Shown: positions 44,057 through 53,122 of the stretch, one piece after another
Layout of the letters: each line of letters starts with the position of its first letter
Numbering within the stretch: the stretch's first letter is position 1
Assembly (NCBI GenBank): GCA_963764805.1
Contig: CAVXUB010000002.1
Span: 496,001 to 560,000, forward strand
DNA from: CAVXUB01 sp963764805
GTDB taxonomy: Bacteria > Actinomycetota > Acidimicrobiia > Acidimicrobiales > Bog-793
DNA length: 64,000 nucleotides
Direction of reading: 5' to 3'
Position numbers and translations under genes: made by a program
The notes under the pieces: generated by a model
Database searches by the model: none
What the model was told of the DNA's origin: nothing
What the model saw: only the letters and a program-made list of their open reading frames with translations

Positions 44057-44442
44057 GGGGCGACCCCGCTCCGGCGGGGCGGCGGTCGGTCGGGCCGCCG
44101 GATCCGGGCTGGGAGGGCATGTACCCGGAGAGCCGTTTCTACCGAAACTGAAGCACCTGCATCAATTCGTCCTCCCTCCTACTCCCGAGGCTCCGACGCC
44201 TCGACGGCCGATCATCACTGTCCGTGGCAAGCCTTCGGGCAGGGGCCGCAATTGCGAACCATTCGTATCTAGGAATGAGCTACCGGCCGTCTAGCAGGGT
44301 GAACAGCGGCGCCAGGTACGGCGATTCGCAATACTAAACCTCTTGTTGACGTCGAGGGTTGAGGGTCGTAACCTTATGACAGCCACGTAGTTACGTGCGT
44401 GTCAGCCATCCGGAGGCTGGCGAGAGAACCGGGGTGCAGGCG
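44057..44442 (+). promoter_or_regulatory. Regulatory intergenic region before the second MerR gene
   Basis: At 44064-44079 CCCCGC-TCCG-GCGGGG forms a hairpin that may end the upstream operon (no T-run). ATTGCGAA (44251-44258) and TTCGCAAT (44325-44332) are exact inverted copies 66 bp apart, just before a promoter. TTGACG (44346-44351) and TAACCT (44369-44374), 17 bp apart, form a good sigma-70-type promoter. The region is noticeably lower in GC than its surroundings. I see no gene in it. Confidence 0.6.
44346..44374 (+). promoter_or_regulatory. Promoter -35/-10 for the MerR-gcvT-gcvP genes
   Basis: TTGACG, 17-bp spacer, TAACCT, located about 69 bp before ATG 44443. The spacer contains GAGGGT-TGAGGGT, a possible direct-repeat binding site for a MerR-type activator. 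Confidence 0.55.
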
Positions 44443-44931
44443 ATGGCCATCGAAGGCTTCAGAGGTCCGCAGGTTTGCTCGATCGTCGGTATCAGCTACC
44501 GGCAGCTCGACTACTGGGCCCGCACGGATCTGCTTCGTCCCTCGGTGGCCGACGCCAAGGGCAGCGGCAGTCAGCGGCTCTATTCGTACCGGGATCTGCT
44601 CGAGCTGAAGGTGATCAAGCAACTGCTCGATGCCGGCGTCAACTTGCAGAAGGCCCGCCGGGCGATTGAGTGCCTGCGGGAGGGCTTGGGAGAGGATGTC
44701 GCCGCCGTCAATCTGGTCCTTGCCAGCGAGCGGTCGGTCCTCGTGAGGACGGCCGGCGAGCTCGTCGACCTGCTTCACGGCGGCCAGGGAGTGTTCAACA
44801 TCGTTCCGCTGGCGCCGGTGGTGGGGGAGCTCGAAGCGGCGATCCACGACTTCGACCGAGAGCCGGCAGCCGCCGCCGATGGCGACGAGCCGGCGCACGC
44901 ACGGCGTGCCACGCCGGTGGCCGGGCGCTGA
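44443..44931 (+). CDS. MerR family transcriptional regulator (Rv1830 type)
   Basis: 162 residues from ATG 44443. GPQVCSIVGISYRQLDYWARTDLLRPSVADAKGSGSQRLYSYRDLLELKVIKQLLDAG contains the HTH and wing typical of the second MerR gene in the mycobacterial cluster. After it a coiled-coil-like segment (VNLQKARRAIECLREGLGED) and a hydrophobic-strand domain (VFNIVPLAPVVGELE). It probably governs the downstream glycine cleavage genes or its own promoter. Confidence 0.88.
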   Translation: MAIEGFRGPQVCSIVGISYRQLDYWARTDLLRPSVADAKGSGSQRLYSYRDLLELKVIKQLLDAGVNLQKARRAIECLREGLGEDVAAVNLVLASERSVLVRTAGELVDLLHGGQGVFNIVPLAPVVGELEAAIHDFDREPAAAADGDEPAHARRATPVAGR

Positions 44932-44946
44932 AAGGGTCACACGCCT

Positions 44947-45336
44947 CTGCTCCGACTGATCCGCCGGGCGTCCGACGCCCCTGACGCCTCCGGCGTCGCC
45001 GCTGTTCGTTTCGCGCACGAGTCGGAGCGCCACTTCGCTGCGGTCCTCGATTTCTACGGGATCGCCTGGGAGTACGAGCCGGTGGAGTTCGTGCTCGAGT
45101 GGGATGCATCCGGCGCCGTACTCTCGGCGTTCCGTCCCGACTTCTACCTGCCGGGCTCCGGCATCTTCATCGAGCTGACGACCCTCCGCCAGGAGCTTGT
45201 GACCCGCAAGAACCGCAAGGTGCGGATGCTGACCGAGCTCTACCCGGACGTGCGGGTGAAGGTTCTCTACCGCAGGGACGTCGCCCAGCTGGGCTTGAAA
45301 TACCCGGGGGACGGCCCCACTAGATTGGCCGGGTGA
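44947..45336 (+). CDS. PD-(D/E)XK nuclease-like protein without a canonical start codon
   Basis: The frame codes for ESERHFAAVLDFYGIAWEYEP, then SAFRPDFYLPGSGIFIELTTLRQELVTRKNRKVRML and YPDVRVKVLYRRDVAQLGLKYPG. The Asp of RPDFYLP and the Glu of IFIELTT with the later Lys match the restriction-endonuclease-like core. The only ATG/GTG in frame is GTG 45082, which would remove the first helix. The frame continues upstream, past possible CTG 44947, to the TGA of the MerR gene, with which it shares the frame. Either an unusual start, a sequence error or stop readthrough must apply. The GTGA overlap with gcvT suggests co-expression. Confidence 0.6.
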   Translation: MLRLIRRASDAPDASGVAAVRFAHESERHFAAVLDFYGIAWEYEPVEFVLEWDASGAVLSAFRPDFYLPGSGIFIELTTLRQELVTRKNRKVRMLTELYPDVRVKVLYRRDVAQLGLKYPGDGPTRLAG

Positions 45337-46403
45337 GCCTCCGACAGTCGCCGCTCCGTTCGGAGCACGAGAAGCTTTCCGCCAAGCTCGTCGAGTTCGG
45401 AGGCTGGGAGATGCCCCTCGAGTACCCCGGGGGCACCATTGCCGAGCACATGTCGTGCCGGCGCTCTGCCGCTGCGTTTGACGTGAGCCATCTGGGGACC
45501 GTGCGGGTGGAGCAGCCCGGCGGCTTCGAGCTCCTGCAGCAGAACCTGACCAACGACCTGCGCAAGATCGCACCCGGGCGGGCGCAGTACACCCACCTGC
45601 TCGATCCTGACGATGCGTCGGTCCTCGACGACATCATCGTGTGGTGGGTGGGGGAGGAGCGTTTCGACGTGATGCCGAACGCTTCCAACACCGGGAGGGT
45701 GCTGGCGGCGCTCGGCGGGGAGGACGTGACCCACGAGCGTGCGGTGATCGCCGTGCAGGGGCCAGCGGCACACGACCACCTACGACGGGACCCGGCGCTC
45801 GCTCCTGCTGCGGAGGTTGCCCGTTTCGATGTGGCGCAGGTCGAGCTTCTCGGCGCTTCCTGCGTCGTCGCCGGCACCGGCTACACGGGCGAGGACGGCG
45901 TCGAGCTTGCGGTTCCTGCTCAAGCCGCCCCTGAGGTGTGGCGGGCGGTGCTTGCCACCGGCGTGGCTCCGGCCGGGCTCGGAGCCCGCGACACGCTGCG
46001 CCTCGAGGCGGCTCTGCCGCTGCACGGGCACGAGCTGGGACCCGGCATCACCCCGCTGCAGGCGGGGCTCGGGTGGGTGATCGGATGGGACAAGGGCGAG
46101 TTTCGGGGCCGGCAGGCGCTCGAGGCGGAGAGGGCCGCCGGTGTGCACCGGCGCCTGCGCGGCCTGCTCGCCGACGGCAGGCGGCCGCCCCGCGCGGGCT
46201 ATGCCGTGCTCGACGGTGGCAGCAGGCGGGGCGAGGTGACGAGCGGCAACTTCTCGCCCCTGCTCGGTCGCGGCATCGCTCTCGCCCTGCTCGACCCTTC
46301 GCTCGAGGTCGGTGACAAGGTGAGCGTCGACGTGCGGGGGACGCCCCTCCCGATGGAGCTCGTCAAGATGCCGTTCACCCGGCTGGCGACGACAGGCGCC
46401 TGA
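45333..46403 (+). CDS. gcvT: Glycine cleavage system T protein (aminomethyltransferase)
   Basis: It transfers the methylene group of aminomethyl-lipoyl H protein to tetrahydrofolate. 356 residues: KLVEFGGWEMPLEY, AAFDVSHLGTVRVEG-like, VAVQGP-like IAVQGPAAHD, GTGYTGEDGVE with the folate-contacting region, and ARDTLRLEAALPLHGHEL. GTG 45333 overlaps the nuclease-like gene's stop. About 84 bp before gcvPA. Confidence 0.94.
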   Translation: MSLRQSPLRSEHEKLSAKLVEFGGWEMPLEYPGGTIAEHMSCRRSAAAFDVSHLGTVRVEQPGGFELLQQNLTNDLRKIAPGRAQYTHLLDPDDASVLDDIIVWWVGEERFDVMPNASNTGRVLAALGGEDVTHERAVIAVQGPAAHDHLRRDPALAPAAEVARFDVAQVELLGASCVVAGTGYTGEDGVELAVPAQAAPEVWRAVLATGVAPAGLGARDTLRLEAALPLHGHELGPGITPLQAGLGWVIGWDKGEFRGRQALEAERAAGVHRRLRGLLADGRRPPRAGYAVLDGGSRRGEVTSGNFSPLLGRGIALALLDPSLEVGDKVSVDVRGTPLPMELVKMPFTRLATTGA

Positions 46404-46487
46404 GCACCGACCGCAGATGATGCAGGCACAGCAGGTCGCGCCCGCGCCAGGCGCGTCCCGCGCCAGCAGGAAGGATCCGCTCGATCG

Positions 46488-47832
46488 ATGGGTGATTTCG
46501 TCCCGCACACCGATGCCGAGATCGAGGAGATGCTGACGTTCCTCGGCCTCGAGCGCCTGGAGCAGCTCTTCGACGCTGTACCGGCATCGATACGGCTGGC
46601 AGGAGGGCTCAGCCTGGAGCCGGGGATCAGCGAGCCCGACCTGGTGGCGGCGGTCGAGGAGCTCGCGCAGCGCAACTCCCCGGTCGGCAGGAACCTCGTC
46701 TGCTTCGCCGGCGGAGGCGCCTACGACCACGAGGTGCCGGCCGTCACCCGTGCGCTCGCCGGTCGCTCGGAGTTCGTGACCGCCTACACCCCCTACCAGC
46801 CGGAGGTTGCCCAGGGAGTGCTGCAGGCGGTGTTCGAGTACCAGACGATGATCGCCCGGCTGTCCGGCCTGCCGGTCGCCAACGCCTCCCTCTACGACGG
46901 CGCCAGCGCGCTCGTGGAGGCGGTGAACCTCGCCACCGCCGGCAGTCGCAATCAGCGGGTGCTGCTCTCGGCGGGCGTCCACCCGCACTGGCGGCAGGTG
47001 CTGGCCACCTTCGCCAAGGGGACGGGCCACGAGCTGGAGACGGTTCCCCTCTCCGATGGACTGACTTCATGGGCGGCGGCGGGCGAAGCCTCCGCCGGAT
47101 GCGTGGTCGTGGGATACCCCAACTATCTCGGTTGCCTGGAGGACGTGCGGGCCGCCCGTGCGCTTGCCGACCGTTGCGGCGCCCTGCTCGTCGTGTGCTT
47201 CGACCCGATTGCTGCCGGCCTGCTGCGACCGCCAGGTCTCGACGGCGCTGACGTGGTGGTGGGGGAGGGCCAGCCGCTCGGCACCGCCCTCAGCTTCGGC
47301 GGCCCTTACCTCGGGCTGTTCGCCTGCCGCAGCGAGCACGTGCGGCGGTTGCCCGGCAGGCTCGTGGGCGAGACCGTCGACGTCGACGGCCGTCGCGCCT
47401 ACGTGACCACCTTGCGCAGCCGCGAACAGGACATCAGGCGGGAGAAGGCGACGTCCAACGTCTGCACCAACCAGACCTTGATGGCGGTGACGGCGGCGAT
47501 CCAGCTCAGCTGGCTGGGCACCGAGGGGCTGCGGGAGGTGGCGCTGCGGTGTGCCCGTGCCACCCGCTACTGCCGGGAAGCCCTGCTCGCCGTCGAAGGC
47601 GTGGAGGCCGCCGCCCCGGCGCCGGTGCTGAGGGAGTTCGCAGTGCGCACGCCGGTTCCTGGCCGAGATGCTCGTCGAGCGCCTGCTGGAGGACGGCTAC
47701 CTGGCGGGGATCCCCATCGACGAGACGTTGGCCGGTGGTCCGGGCGGTCTGTTGATCGCGGTGACGGAGCGGCGCACGAAGGCGGAGATCGACGGCTTCG
47801 TGGCCGCCTTCGAGAAGGTGGTGCGCCGATGA
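46488..47832 (+). CDS. gcvPA: Glycine dehydrogenase (decarboxylating) subunit 1 (one frameshift)
   Basis: The N-terminal half of the P protein (PLP-dependent glycine decarboxylase) in split form. GDFVPHTDAEIEEMLTFLGL, AYTPYQPEVAQGVLQAVFEYQ, GLPVANASLYDGASA and EKATSNVCTNQTLMA are typical. Near 47662 (GCCGGTTCC) the C-terminal part, FLAEMLVERLLEDGYLAGIPI and LLIAVTERRTKAEID, lies in the next frame and ends at TGA 47832. Length then is about 447 residues, normal for GcvPA. Because the original frame stays open it runs into gcvPB, giving a false 993-residue fusion. Confidence 0.9.
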
Positions 47833-49469
47833 GCGACATCGAGGCCGTGCCGGCGGCGGAGCCGGCGGCGGTGGAGCCGGCGGCGGTGGGGGTGTTGGCG
47901 GCGTCGATGCCGGGGGAGCCGGTGGCGTCGATGGCGGGCGGGTCGGTCGTGCGTGCACGTCCCTCGAGGGCCGCCGGCGCGAGGGCTGCCAGCGTTCCCC
48001 TAGTGGGGCGGGAGGAGGAGCCGACGGTGTTCGAGCTCTCTGCTCCTGGACGCCGCTCCTGGTCGCTTCGCACGTCCGGCCTTCCCGAGTGGAGAGCCGA
48101 GGAGCTGGTTCCTTCAGAGCACCTCGCCGAGAGCCCTGTGGAGCTGACAGAGATGTCAGAGCGTGATGTGGTCGGTCACTTCACGAGGCTCAGCCACCGC
48201 CAGTACTCGGTCGACCTGGGGGCATACCCGCTCGGCTCGTGCACGATGAAGTACAACCCGAAGATCTGCGACTCCATCGCCGCCATGCCTGGCTTTGCGG
48301 CCGTTCACCCGGCCGCCCCCGCCTCGTCTACACAGGGTTGGATGGAGGTGCTGTTCGAGCTGGAGCGCGTGCTCTGCGAGATCACGGGCATGGCGGCGGC
48401 GACGCTGCAGCCGGCGGCCGGGGCGGCCGGCGAGCTGACCGGTCTGCTGTTGATGCGCGCCTATCACGAGGCACACGGATCCGAGCGCCACCGGGTCATC
48501 ATCCCGGACTCGGCGCACGGCACGAATCCTGCTTCGGTGACGCTGGGCGGCTACCAGGTGACCACCGTTGGGTCGGATACGCGTGGCTGCGTCGATCTCG
48601 AGAAGCTGCGGGCTGCCCTCGACGAGGACGTCGCCGGCATCATGCTCACCAACCCCAACACCCTCGGGCTGTTCGAGGAGGACATCGAGAAGATCGCAGC
48701 CGCCGTCCACGAGGCGGGAGGGCTGCTCTACTACGACGGCGCCAACCTCAACGCCATCCTGGGGCTGGTGCGGCCCGGCGACATGGGCTTCGACATCGTG
48801 CACATGAACCTGCACAAGACCTTCGCCACCCCGCACGGCGGCGGCGGCCCGGGGGCGGGACCTGTGGCCGTGGGGGAGAGGTTGGCCCCGTTCCTGCCGG
48901 GTCCACGCGTGGCTCGTGACGGCGACCGTTACGTGTGGTCCACGCCGGAGCGCTCGATCGGCCGCATCCATTCCTGGCACGGCAACGCCCTCGTGCTGCT
49001 GCGGGCGTTGTCCTACATCCGCCTGCACGGCCGCGACGGCTTGCAGCGAGTCGCCGAGACTGCCGTGCTCAATGCGAACTGGATACGAGCACGGCTACGT
49101 GGCAGCTACGACGTTCCGTTCGACCGCACGAACATGCACGAATGCGTGCTCTCGGCGGCGACGTTGAAGCGTGAGACCGGTGTGAAGGCCGCCGATATCG
49201 CGAAGGCGCTCCTGGAAGAGGGCTTCCACTCGCCGACGGTCTACTTCCCGTTGATCGTGGAGGAGGCGCTGATGATCGAGCCGACCGAGACCGAGTCGCC
49301 CGAGACGTTGGAGGCCCTGGCGCTGGCGCTGGAGTCGATCGCTGCCGCGGCACGGGCTGGGGGAGACGGCTTGGCGGGGCTGCACGCGGCGCCTCGAACC
49401 ACGCCGGTGCGCCGGGTCGACGAGGCACGGGCGGCACGCCGCTTGATCGCCACCTTCGACGCCCGCTGA
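47829..49469 (+). CDS. gcvPB: Glycine dehydrogenase (decarboxylating) subunit 2
   Basis: The PLP-binding C-terminal half of the P protein, 546 residues. PLGSCTMKYNPK, TLQPAAGAAGELTG, DSAHGTNPASVTLGG, DGANLNAILG and the PLP-lysine segment MNLHKTFATPHGGGGPG are intact. It starts at ATG 47829, overlapping the gcvPA stop (ATGA). An Ala/Val/Pro-rich N-terminal extension of about 60 residues with repeated AEPAAVEPAAV units is unusual; the conserved part begins near residue 65. Followed by a strong terminator hairpin. Confidence 0.93.
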   Translation: MSDIEAVPAAEPAAVEPAAVGVLAASMPGEPVASMAGGSVVRARPSRAAGARAASVPLVGREEEPTVFELSAPGRRSWSLRTSGLPEWRAEELVPSEHLAESPVELTEMSERDVVGHFTRLSHRQYSVDLGAYPLGSCTMKYNPKICDSIAAMPGFAAVHPAAPASSTQGWMEVLFELERVLCEITGMAAATLQPAAGAAGELTGLLLMRAYHEAHGSERHRVIIPDSAHGTNPASVTLGGYQVTTVGSDTRGCVDLEKLRAALDEDVAGIMLTNPNTLGLFEEDIEKIAAAVHEAGGLLYYDGANLNAILGLVRPGDMGFDIVHMNLHKTFATPHGGGGPGAGPVAVGERLAPFLPGPRVARDGDRYVWSTPERSIGRIHSWHGNALVLLRALSYIRLHGRDGLQRVAETAVLNANWIRARLRGSYDVPFDRTNMHECVLSAATLKRETGVKAADIAKALLEEGFHSPTVYFPLIVEEALMIEPTETESPETLEALALALESIAAAARAGGDGLAGLHAAPRTTPVRRVDEARAARRLIATFDAR

Positions 49470-49511
49470 CGGGGCTGTGAAGAGCCGCCGCTCCGGAGTA
49501 GCTCCGAAGAT

Positions 49512-49570
49512 TGTGTATTGGAGTGCCGGAATCCGCGCTCAACGCGCGTTTTGGGGGACTCCGATACACA
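49512..49570. terminator. Long 59-nt hairpin between convergent genes
   Basis: Two arms of 27 nt in perfect register around a 5-nt loop (TCAAC), with 21 canonical pairs, one G-U wobble and five mismatches; the outer 13 pairs run TGTGTATTGGAGT to ACTCCGATACACA. TTTCT follows on the plus side and AATCTTC on the minus side. It lies 43 bp after gcvPB and 24 bp after the end of the convergent aldolase gene and probably terminates both. Confidence 0.75.
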
Positions 49571-49593
49571 TTTCTCTACCCAACCCGCCGCAT

Positions 49594-50363
49594 TCAATCG
49601 AGCAGGTCGGGCTGCTCCTTGACGATGCGGTCGTAGAGAGGCTGGAAGCTGAACCAGCCGAGCAGGTGTGAGCCGACCTGGCCGGCGGTGAGTGCGGCCA
49701 TCTCATGAGGGATGGGGATCGGCTTGCCCGCCGCCTCAGCCAAGAGCTGCGACTGGCAGGTGCGCTCCATCGTGACGAACCACCAGGCGGCCTCGTCGAC
49801 GGAGTGCCCGACCGTCAGGAGACCGTGGTTCTGAAGGATCACGGCCTTGGCGCCACCGAGGGCGTGGGCGATGCGCTTGCCCTCCTCGACGTCGAGCACG
49901 ACCCCTGTGAAATCGGTGAACACCTCGTGGTCGCCGTAGAAGGAGCAGGAGTCCTGGGTCACGGGTCGAGGCGGCGCCCGAGGGAGGACCAGGTCTTGCC
50001 GTACAGGCTGTGGGCATGGGCAGCCGCCACCACGTCGGGGCGGGCGGCGTGGACCTGCGAGTGGATGCAGAAGGCGGCACGGTTGACGGCCCGGGTTCCC
50101 TCGACCACGTCGCCCTGGTCGTTGACGAGGATCAGGTCGGAGACCTTGATCAGGCCGAAGTGCATCCCGAACGGATTGACCCAGAAGTGATCGGTCAGTT
50201 CAGGGTCGCGGGCCGTGATGTGGCCGGCGATGCCCTCGTCGAAGCCGCACTTGGAGAAGATCCGAAACGCCGCCGCCAACCTCTGCTTCCGGTGCAACCG
50301 CTCCGCCGCTTGGTCTTCGAACTTCGGGGGCGGCGGGATCGTCGGGACGTCTGCCACAGTCAC
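49594..50363 (-). CDS. Class II aldolase/adducin family protein (one frameshift)
   Basis: A zinc aldolase-like fold. The N-terminal part contains CGFDEGIAGHITARDP, WVNPFGMHFGLIKVSDLILV and AAAHAHSLYGKTW with the metal-binding His pair; the C-terminal part has KAVILQNHGLLTVGHSVDEAAWWF with the third His. They are in two frames that meet at 49960 as GTGA; SLGRRLDP and VTQDSCSFY would join as one protein of about 256 residues after addition of a single base. I treat it as one frameshifted gene. Substrate unknown. Confidence 0.82.
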
Positions 50364-50422
50364 TTACCTCCTCGAGCCGTGAGACCAGCGTGCCATCTAC
50401 GAGCGGCGCAATGCCAGGTTGT

Positions 50423-51448
50423 TCAGGGGGAAAGCCGCTCGGCGAGGTATGCGAGCGACAGGGGATAGCGGTACTCGATGGCGGCGTGCGTGCCCTCGAA
50501 GAGCTCGAAATGGAAATCGTCGATGCCGAGCTTGGCGAGCTCGTCGACGAAGACCTCGGCTCCGATGTCGAGCTTGTAGTCATCGGCCCGACCGGCGTCC
50601 ACCCAGATCGCCCGCTGGCTTCGCATCGCATCTGCGAAGTGCGGGACCATGCGCACCGGATCCCAGTCCAGCCAGCGCTGCCAGACGTCCGGCACGATCC
50701 GTCCGGTGGCGGGGTCGAAGGGGAGCTGCACCTGGCCGTCGGGCTCGGCGGAGAAGCAGGCGGCGACGCCGTAGACCTCGACCAACGCTGAGTCGAAGCC
50801 CTTCGTCATCGCCGGGCGCCCCTTGAGATCGTCCCAGAAGGCCTGCATCGAGCCGTCGTACTCGTCGCGCAGAGCCCGGTGGGCGGCGGCGAAATCGGGT
50901 AGATAGCAGTACTCGTAGAGGGCGTCCCCGGCGTGCGTGGCGAACCCGCCGAACAGGTCCGGCCGCAGCATCGGGGTGATCATCGCTCCGAAGCCGCCGC
51001 TCGACTTGCCCTGGACGCCGCGATGATCCCGCTCGGCGAGCGTGCGGTAGTGGGAATCGACGTAGGGAACGATCTCGTCACAGATGTAGGTGTGGTAGCG
51101 CCCGGTGCCGGGGGAGTCGACGTACTGGCTACCGCCGACGGCCGTCCAGGCGTCGACATAGACGACTATGCACGAGGGAGCCCCTGCCGAGGCGAACAGC
51201 TCGTCAACAAGCTCGAGATAGTTGGGCCGGAACGGCACCCGGTTGCGCCATGCGGACACATAGCCCGTGAATCCCTGCAGGACGTACACGCTCGGGAACC
51301 GGCGCTCGGGATCGTCGTCGTAGCCGGGAGGCGTGTAGACCCACAGCGGGCGGATCGGGGAGTCGCCGAGCGGGTTGCCCTGGAGGGCCGTGCTGGCGAA
51401 CTCGATCTCGTCGAGCCGGCCGGAGAACTCGCTCGACCAGGGACGCAT
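50423..51448 (-). CDS. Alpha/beta-fold esterase (esterase D/antigen 85-like)
   Basis: 341 residues from ATG 51448. RPLWVYTPPGYDDDPERRFPSVYVLQGFTGY (strand and oxyanion), the nucleophile elbow GKSSGGFGA (Ser near residue 150) and late TFEGTHAAIEY-like FEGTHAAIEYRYPL with the catalytic His define the putative esterase family (COG0627/IroE-like). Cytoplasmic, with no signal peptide. Substrate unknown. Confidence 0.83.
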   Translation of the reverse strand: MRPWSSEFSGRLDEIEFASTALQGNPLGDSPIRPLWVYTPPGYDDDPERRFPSVYVLQGFTGYVSAWRNRVPFRPNYLELVDELFASAGAPSCIVVYVDAWTAVGGSQYVDSPGTGRYHTYICDEIVPYVDSHYRTLAERDHRGVQGKSSGGFGAMITPMLRPDLFGGFATHAGDALYEYCYLPDFAAAHRALRDEYDGSMQAFWDDLKGRPAMTKGFDSALVEVYGVAACFSAEPDGQVQLPFDPATGRIVPDVWQRWLDWDPVRMVPHFADAMRSQRAIWVDAGRADDYKLDIGAEVFVDELAKLGIDDFHFELFEGTHAAIEYRYPLSLAYLAERLSP

Positions 51449-51473
51449 CTGGTCACCCTAGCCCTGTCGCCGC

Positions 51474-52387
51474 TTACTTCAGAATGTTGACGGCGCGCGC
51501 GCGATCACGAGGGCGGCGGTCACTAGCGACACCGCCGATTGGATCAGGAAGAGCATCTTCACCCAGCGGCTGAGCGGCATCGTGTCGGTGGGGCTGAACG
51601 CCGTGGCATTGGTGAACGACGTGTACAGGTAGTCGAAGTACTGCGGCTCCCAGTCGTGCGGCGCACGTACTCGGGCGTCACCATCTGCGGGAACAGCAGA
51701 TCCGGATGGAACCGATTGGCGTGCGCCCTTGCGACGGGACCGCCACGATCGAACTCCCAGTACCAGAGGCTGAAGACGATGACGTTCGTCCCCCAGATAG
51801 CCGCCCCGATGAGCAGCAGTGGCCCGGCGCTCTCGCCCTCCGTACCTCGCACGAGGCCCTTCACGAGCAACGCCAGGGACCAAGCATTGGCGAAGCTGAC
51901 GACGAGCCCTACGAAGAAAGTCGAAGTCCTGAGCGTCTGCGAGACCCGATTGATCCGCCCAGGGTTGGCGACCGTGATGGCGATCAGGAAGGCCCCCTCG
52001 ACCGACGGCATCAGCCAGCGCGGGTGGAAGGCCAGGCGCTCGGGGACGATGAACTGCAACCCGACGGCGATCGCCAGCGACAGCGACATCTGCCAGCGGG
52101 GCTCTCCATCGGTCTTGCGGAGCCAGGCAGGGACGTGTTCGTGGCGGTGGGCGAGCAAGCCCGGACTCTCGGCCGGGGCGGTCGTGCCTCCGGCGGCGAC
52201 CGGGGTCACGACGTGAGCCGACACATGCCCCGTCACCTCTGGCGCCTCGTCGGGAACTTCGGTCCTGCGGCTGGCGCTCGTGCGGCTCGTGCGGGCTGGG
52301 CTCGTGCAACTCCTGCGGGTTGCGCTGGTGCGGCTGGCGCTCGTGCGGCTCGTGCAGGTGCTCCGGCGCCGCCTCGTCGTGCTCCAT
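51474..52387 (-). CDS. Membrane protein with His/Glu/Pro-rich N-terminus (three frameshifts)
   Basis: Membrane segments appear in MSLSLAIAVGLQFIVP, FFVGLVVSFANAWSLALLVKG, LLLIGAAIWGTNVIVFSLWYW and LFLIQSAVSLVTAALVIARA, with conserved SFTNATAFSPTDTMPLS before the last. Reading starts at ATG 52387 with about 40 residues containing HEPHERQP twice, then changes frame near 52270, 51668 and within a (GC)n run near 51497, ending as AVNILK with TAA 51474-51476. The short frames seen separately each lack a normal part. Family name uncertain; similar proteins occur in Actinobacteria. Confidence 0.62.
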
Positions 52388-52537
52388 GCAGTGACGCTAA
52401 TCCCTGCGGCAGCCGTGAACGGGGAGCGGGGCCGGCGATGGCGCCCTCGGTAGCTCAGGCACCAGCCCGCCCGCCGCTCCGCTGAATATTACATAACGAA
52501 CATTATCGGCGGGCCGGGGGAGCGCCCTGGCGTTGGG

Positions 52538-53122
52538 CTACGCCCTGCGACGTCCCGTGAATCCTGCCAGGCGATCGGACGCCCGCCCGTCGGCCGGCAC
52601 CTCGACTACCTCCGCGAACGGGATGTCGCCGCCACGGTGCTCGGGCGGTAGGAACCTCTGTGCTACCGGCAGCAGCTCCTCGGCGAGCTCGTCGTCGAGC
52701 AGATGCTCCTGCCCGGTCGCCACCGCCAGGTCCCAGCTGTGGAGCACCACCTCGAGGGCGTACATCACGAGGATCCCGCCCCCGGGAAGGGTCGCCCATG
52801 GCAACACGAACTCCTTGGCGAGCAGGGCGTCGTCGCGCCAAGCCTCCAGCGAGCCGCTCGCCGCAGACTCGATGGCCGCAGTCCAGCCGCCGGGCGGCTC
52901 CGCTGCGCTCGGCTCGAGCAGTCCCTCGACCTGAACGCCCTGCGCAATCGATCCCGCCCGTGCTATCGCCCCGATGAGGTGGTTGGTGAGAGTGGCGACG
53001 TCGAACTCGCTGCAGGGAGTCGGGTCGCCCGCCTGCTCGGGCTTCATCGTGGCGACTATCGGCTTCGCCACATCGAGAGCCCGGCGGAAGGTGTCGCGAG
53101 GGTCAGTTGCATCACCGGACAC
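52538..53122 (-). CDS. TIGR03086-like protein, mycothiol-dependent maleylpyruvate isomerase fold
   Basis: 194 residues from GTG 53122. TPCSEFDVATLTNHLIGAIAR near residue 35, a WDLAVATGQ motif (metal-binding His in VVLHSWDLA) and a four-helix pattern match DinB/MDMPI-like enzymes common in Actinobacteria. Function not known; some act in thiol-dependent detoxification. Divergent from the WYL regulator, which may control it. Confidence 0.82.
   Translation of the reverse strand: MSGDATDPRDTFRRALDVAKPIVATMKPEQAGDPTPCSEFDVATLTNHLIGAIARAGSIAQGVQVEGLLEPSAAEPPGGWTAAIESAASGSLEAWRDDALLAKEFVLPWATLPGGGILVMYALEVVLHSWDLAVATGQEHLLDDELAEELLPVAQRFLPPEHRGGDIPFAEVVEVPADGRASDRLAGFTGRRRA

Noticed and set aside
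46488..49469. A natural GcvPA-GcvPB fusion of 993 residues
   Set aside because: The C-terminal 55 residues of GcvPA are found in the next frame and end at TGA 47832 overlapping ATG 47829 of gcvPB, so the apparent fusion is due to one extra base near 47662.
49594..50363. Two separate class II aldolase genes with a GTGA overlap
   Set aside because: Each part lacks half of the metal-binding and active-site motifs; together they give one complete domain.
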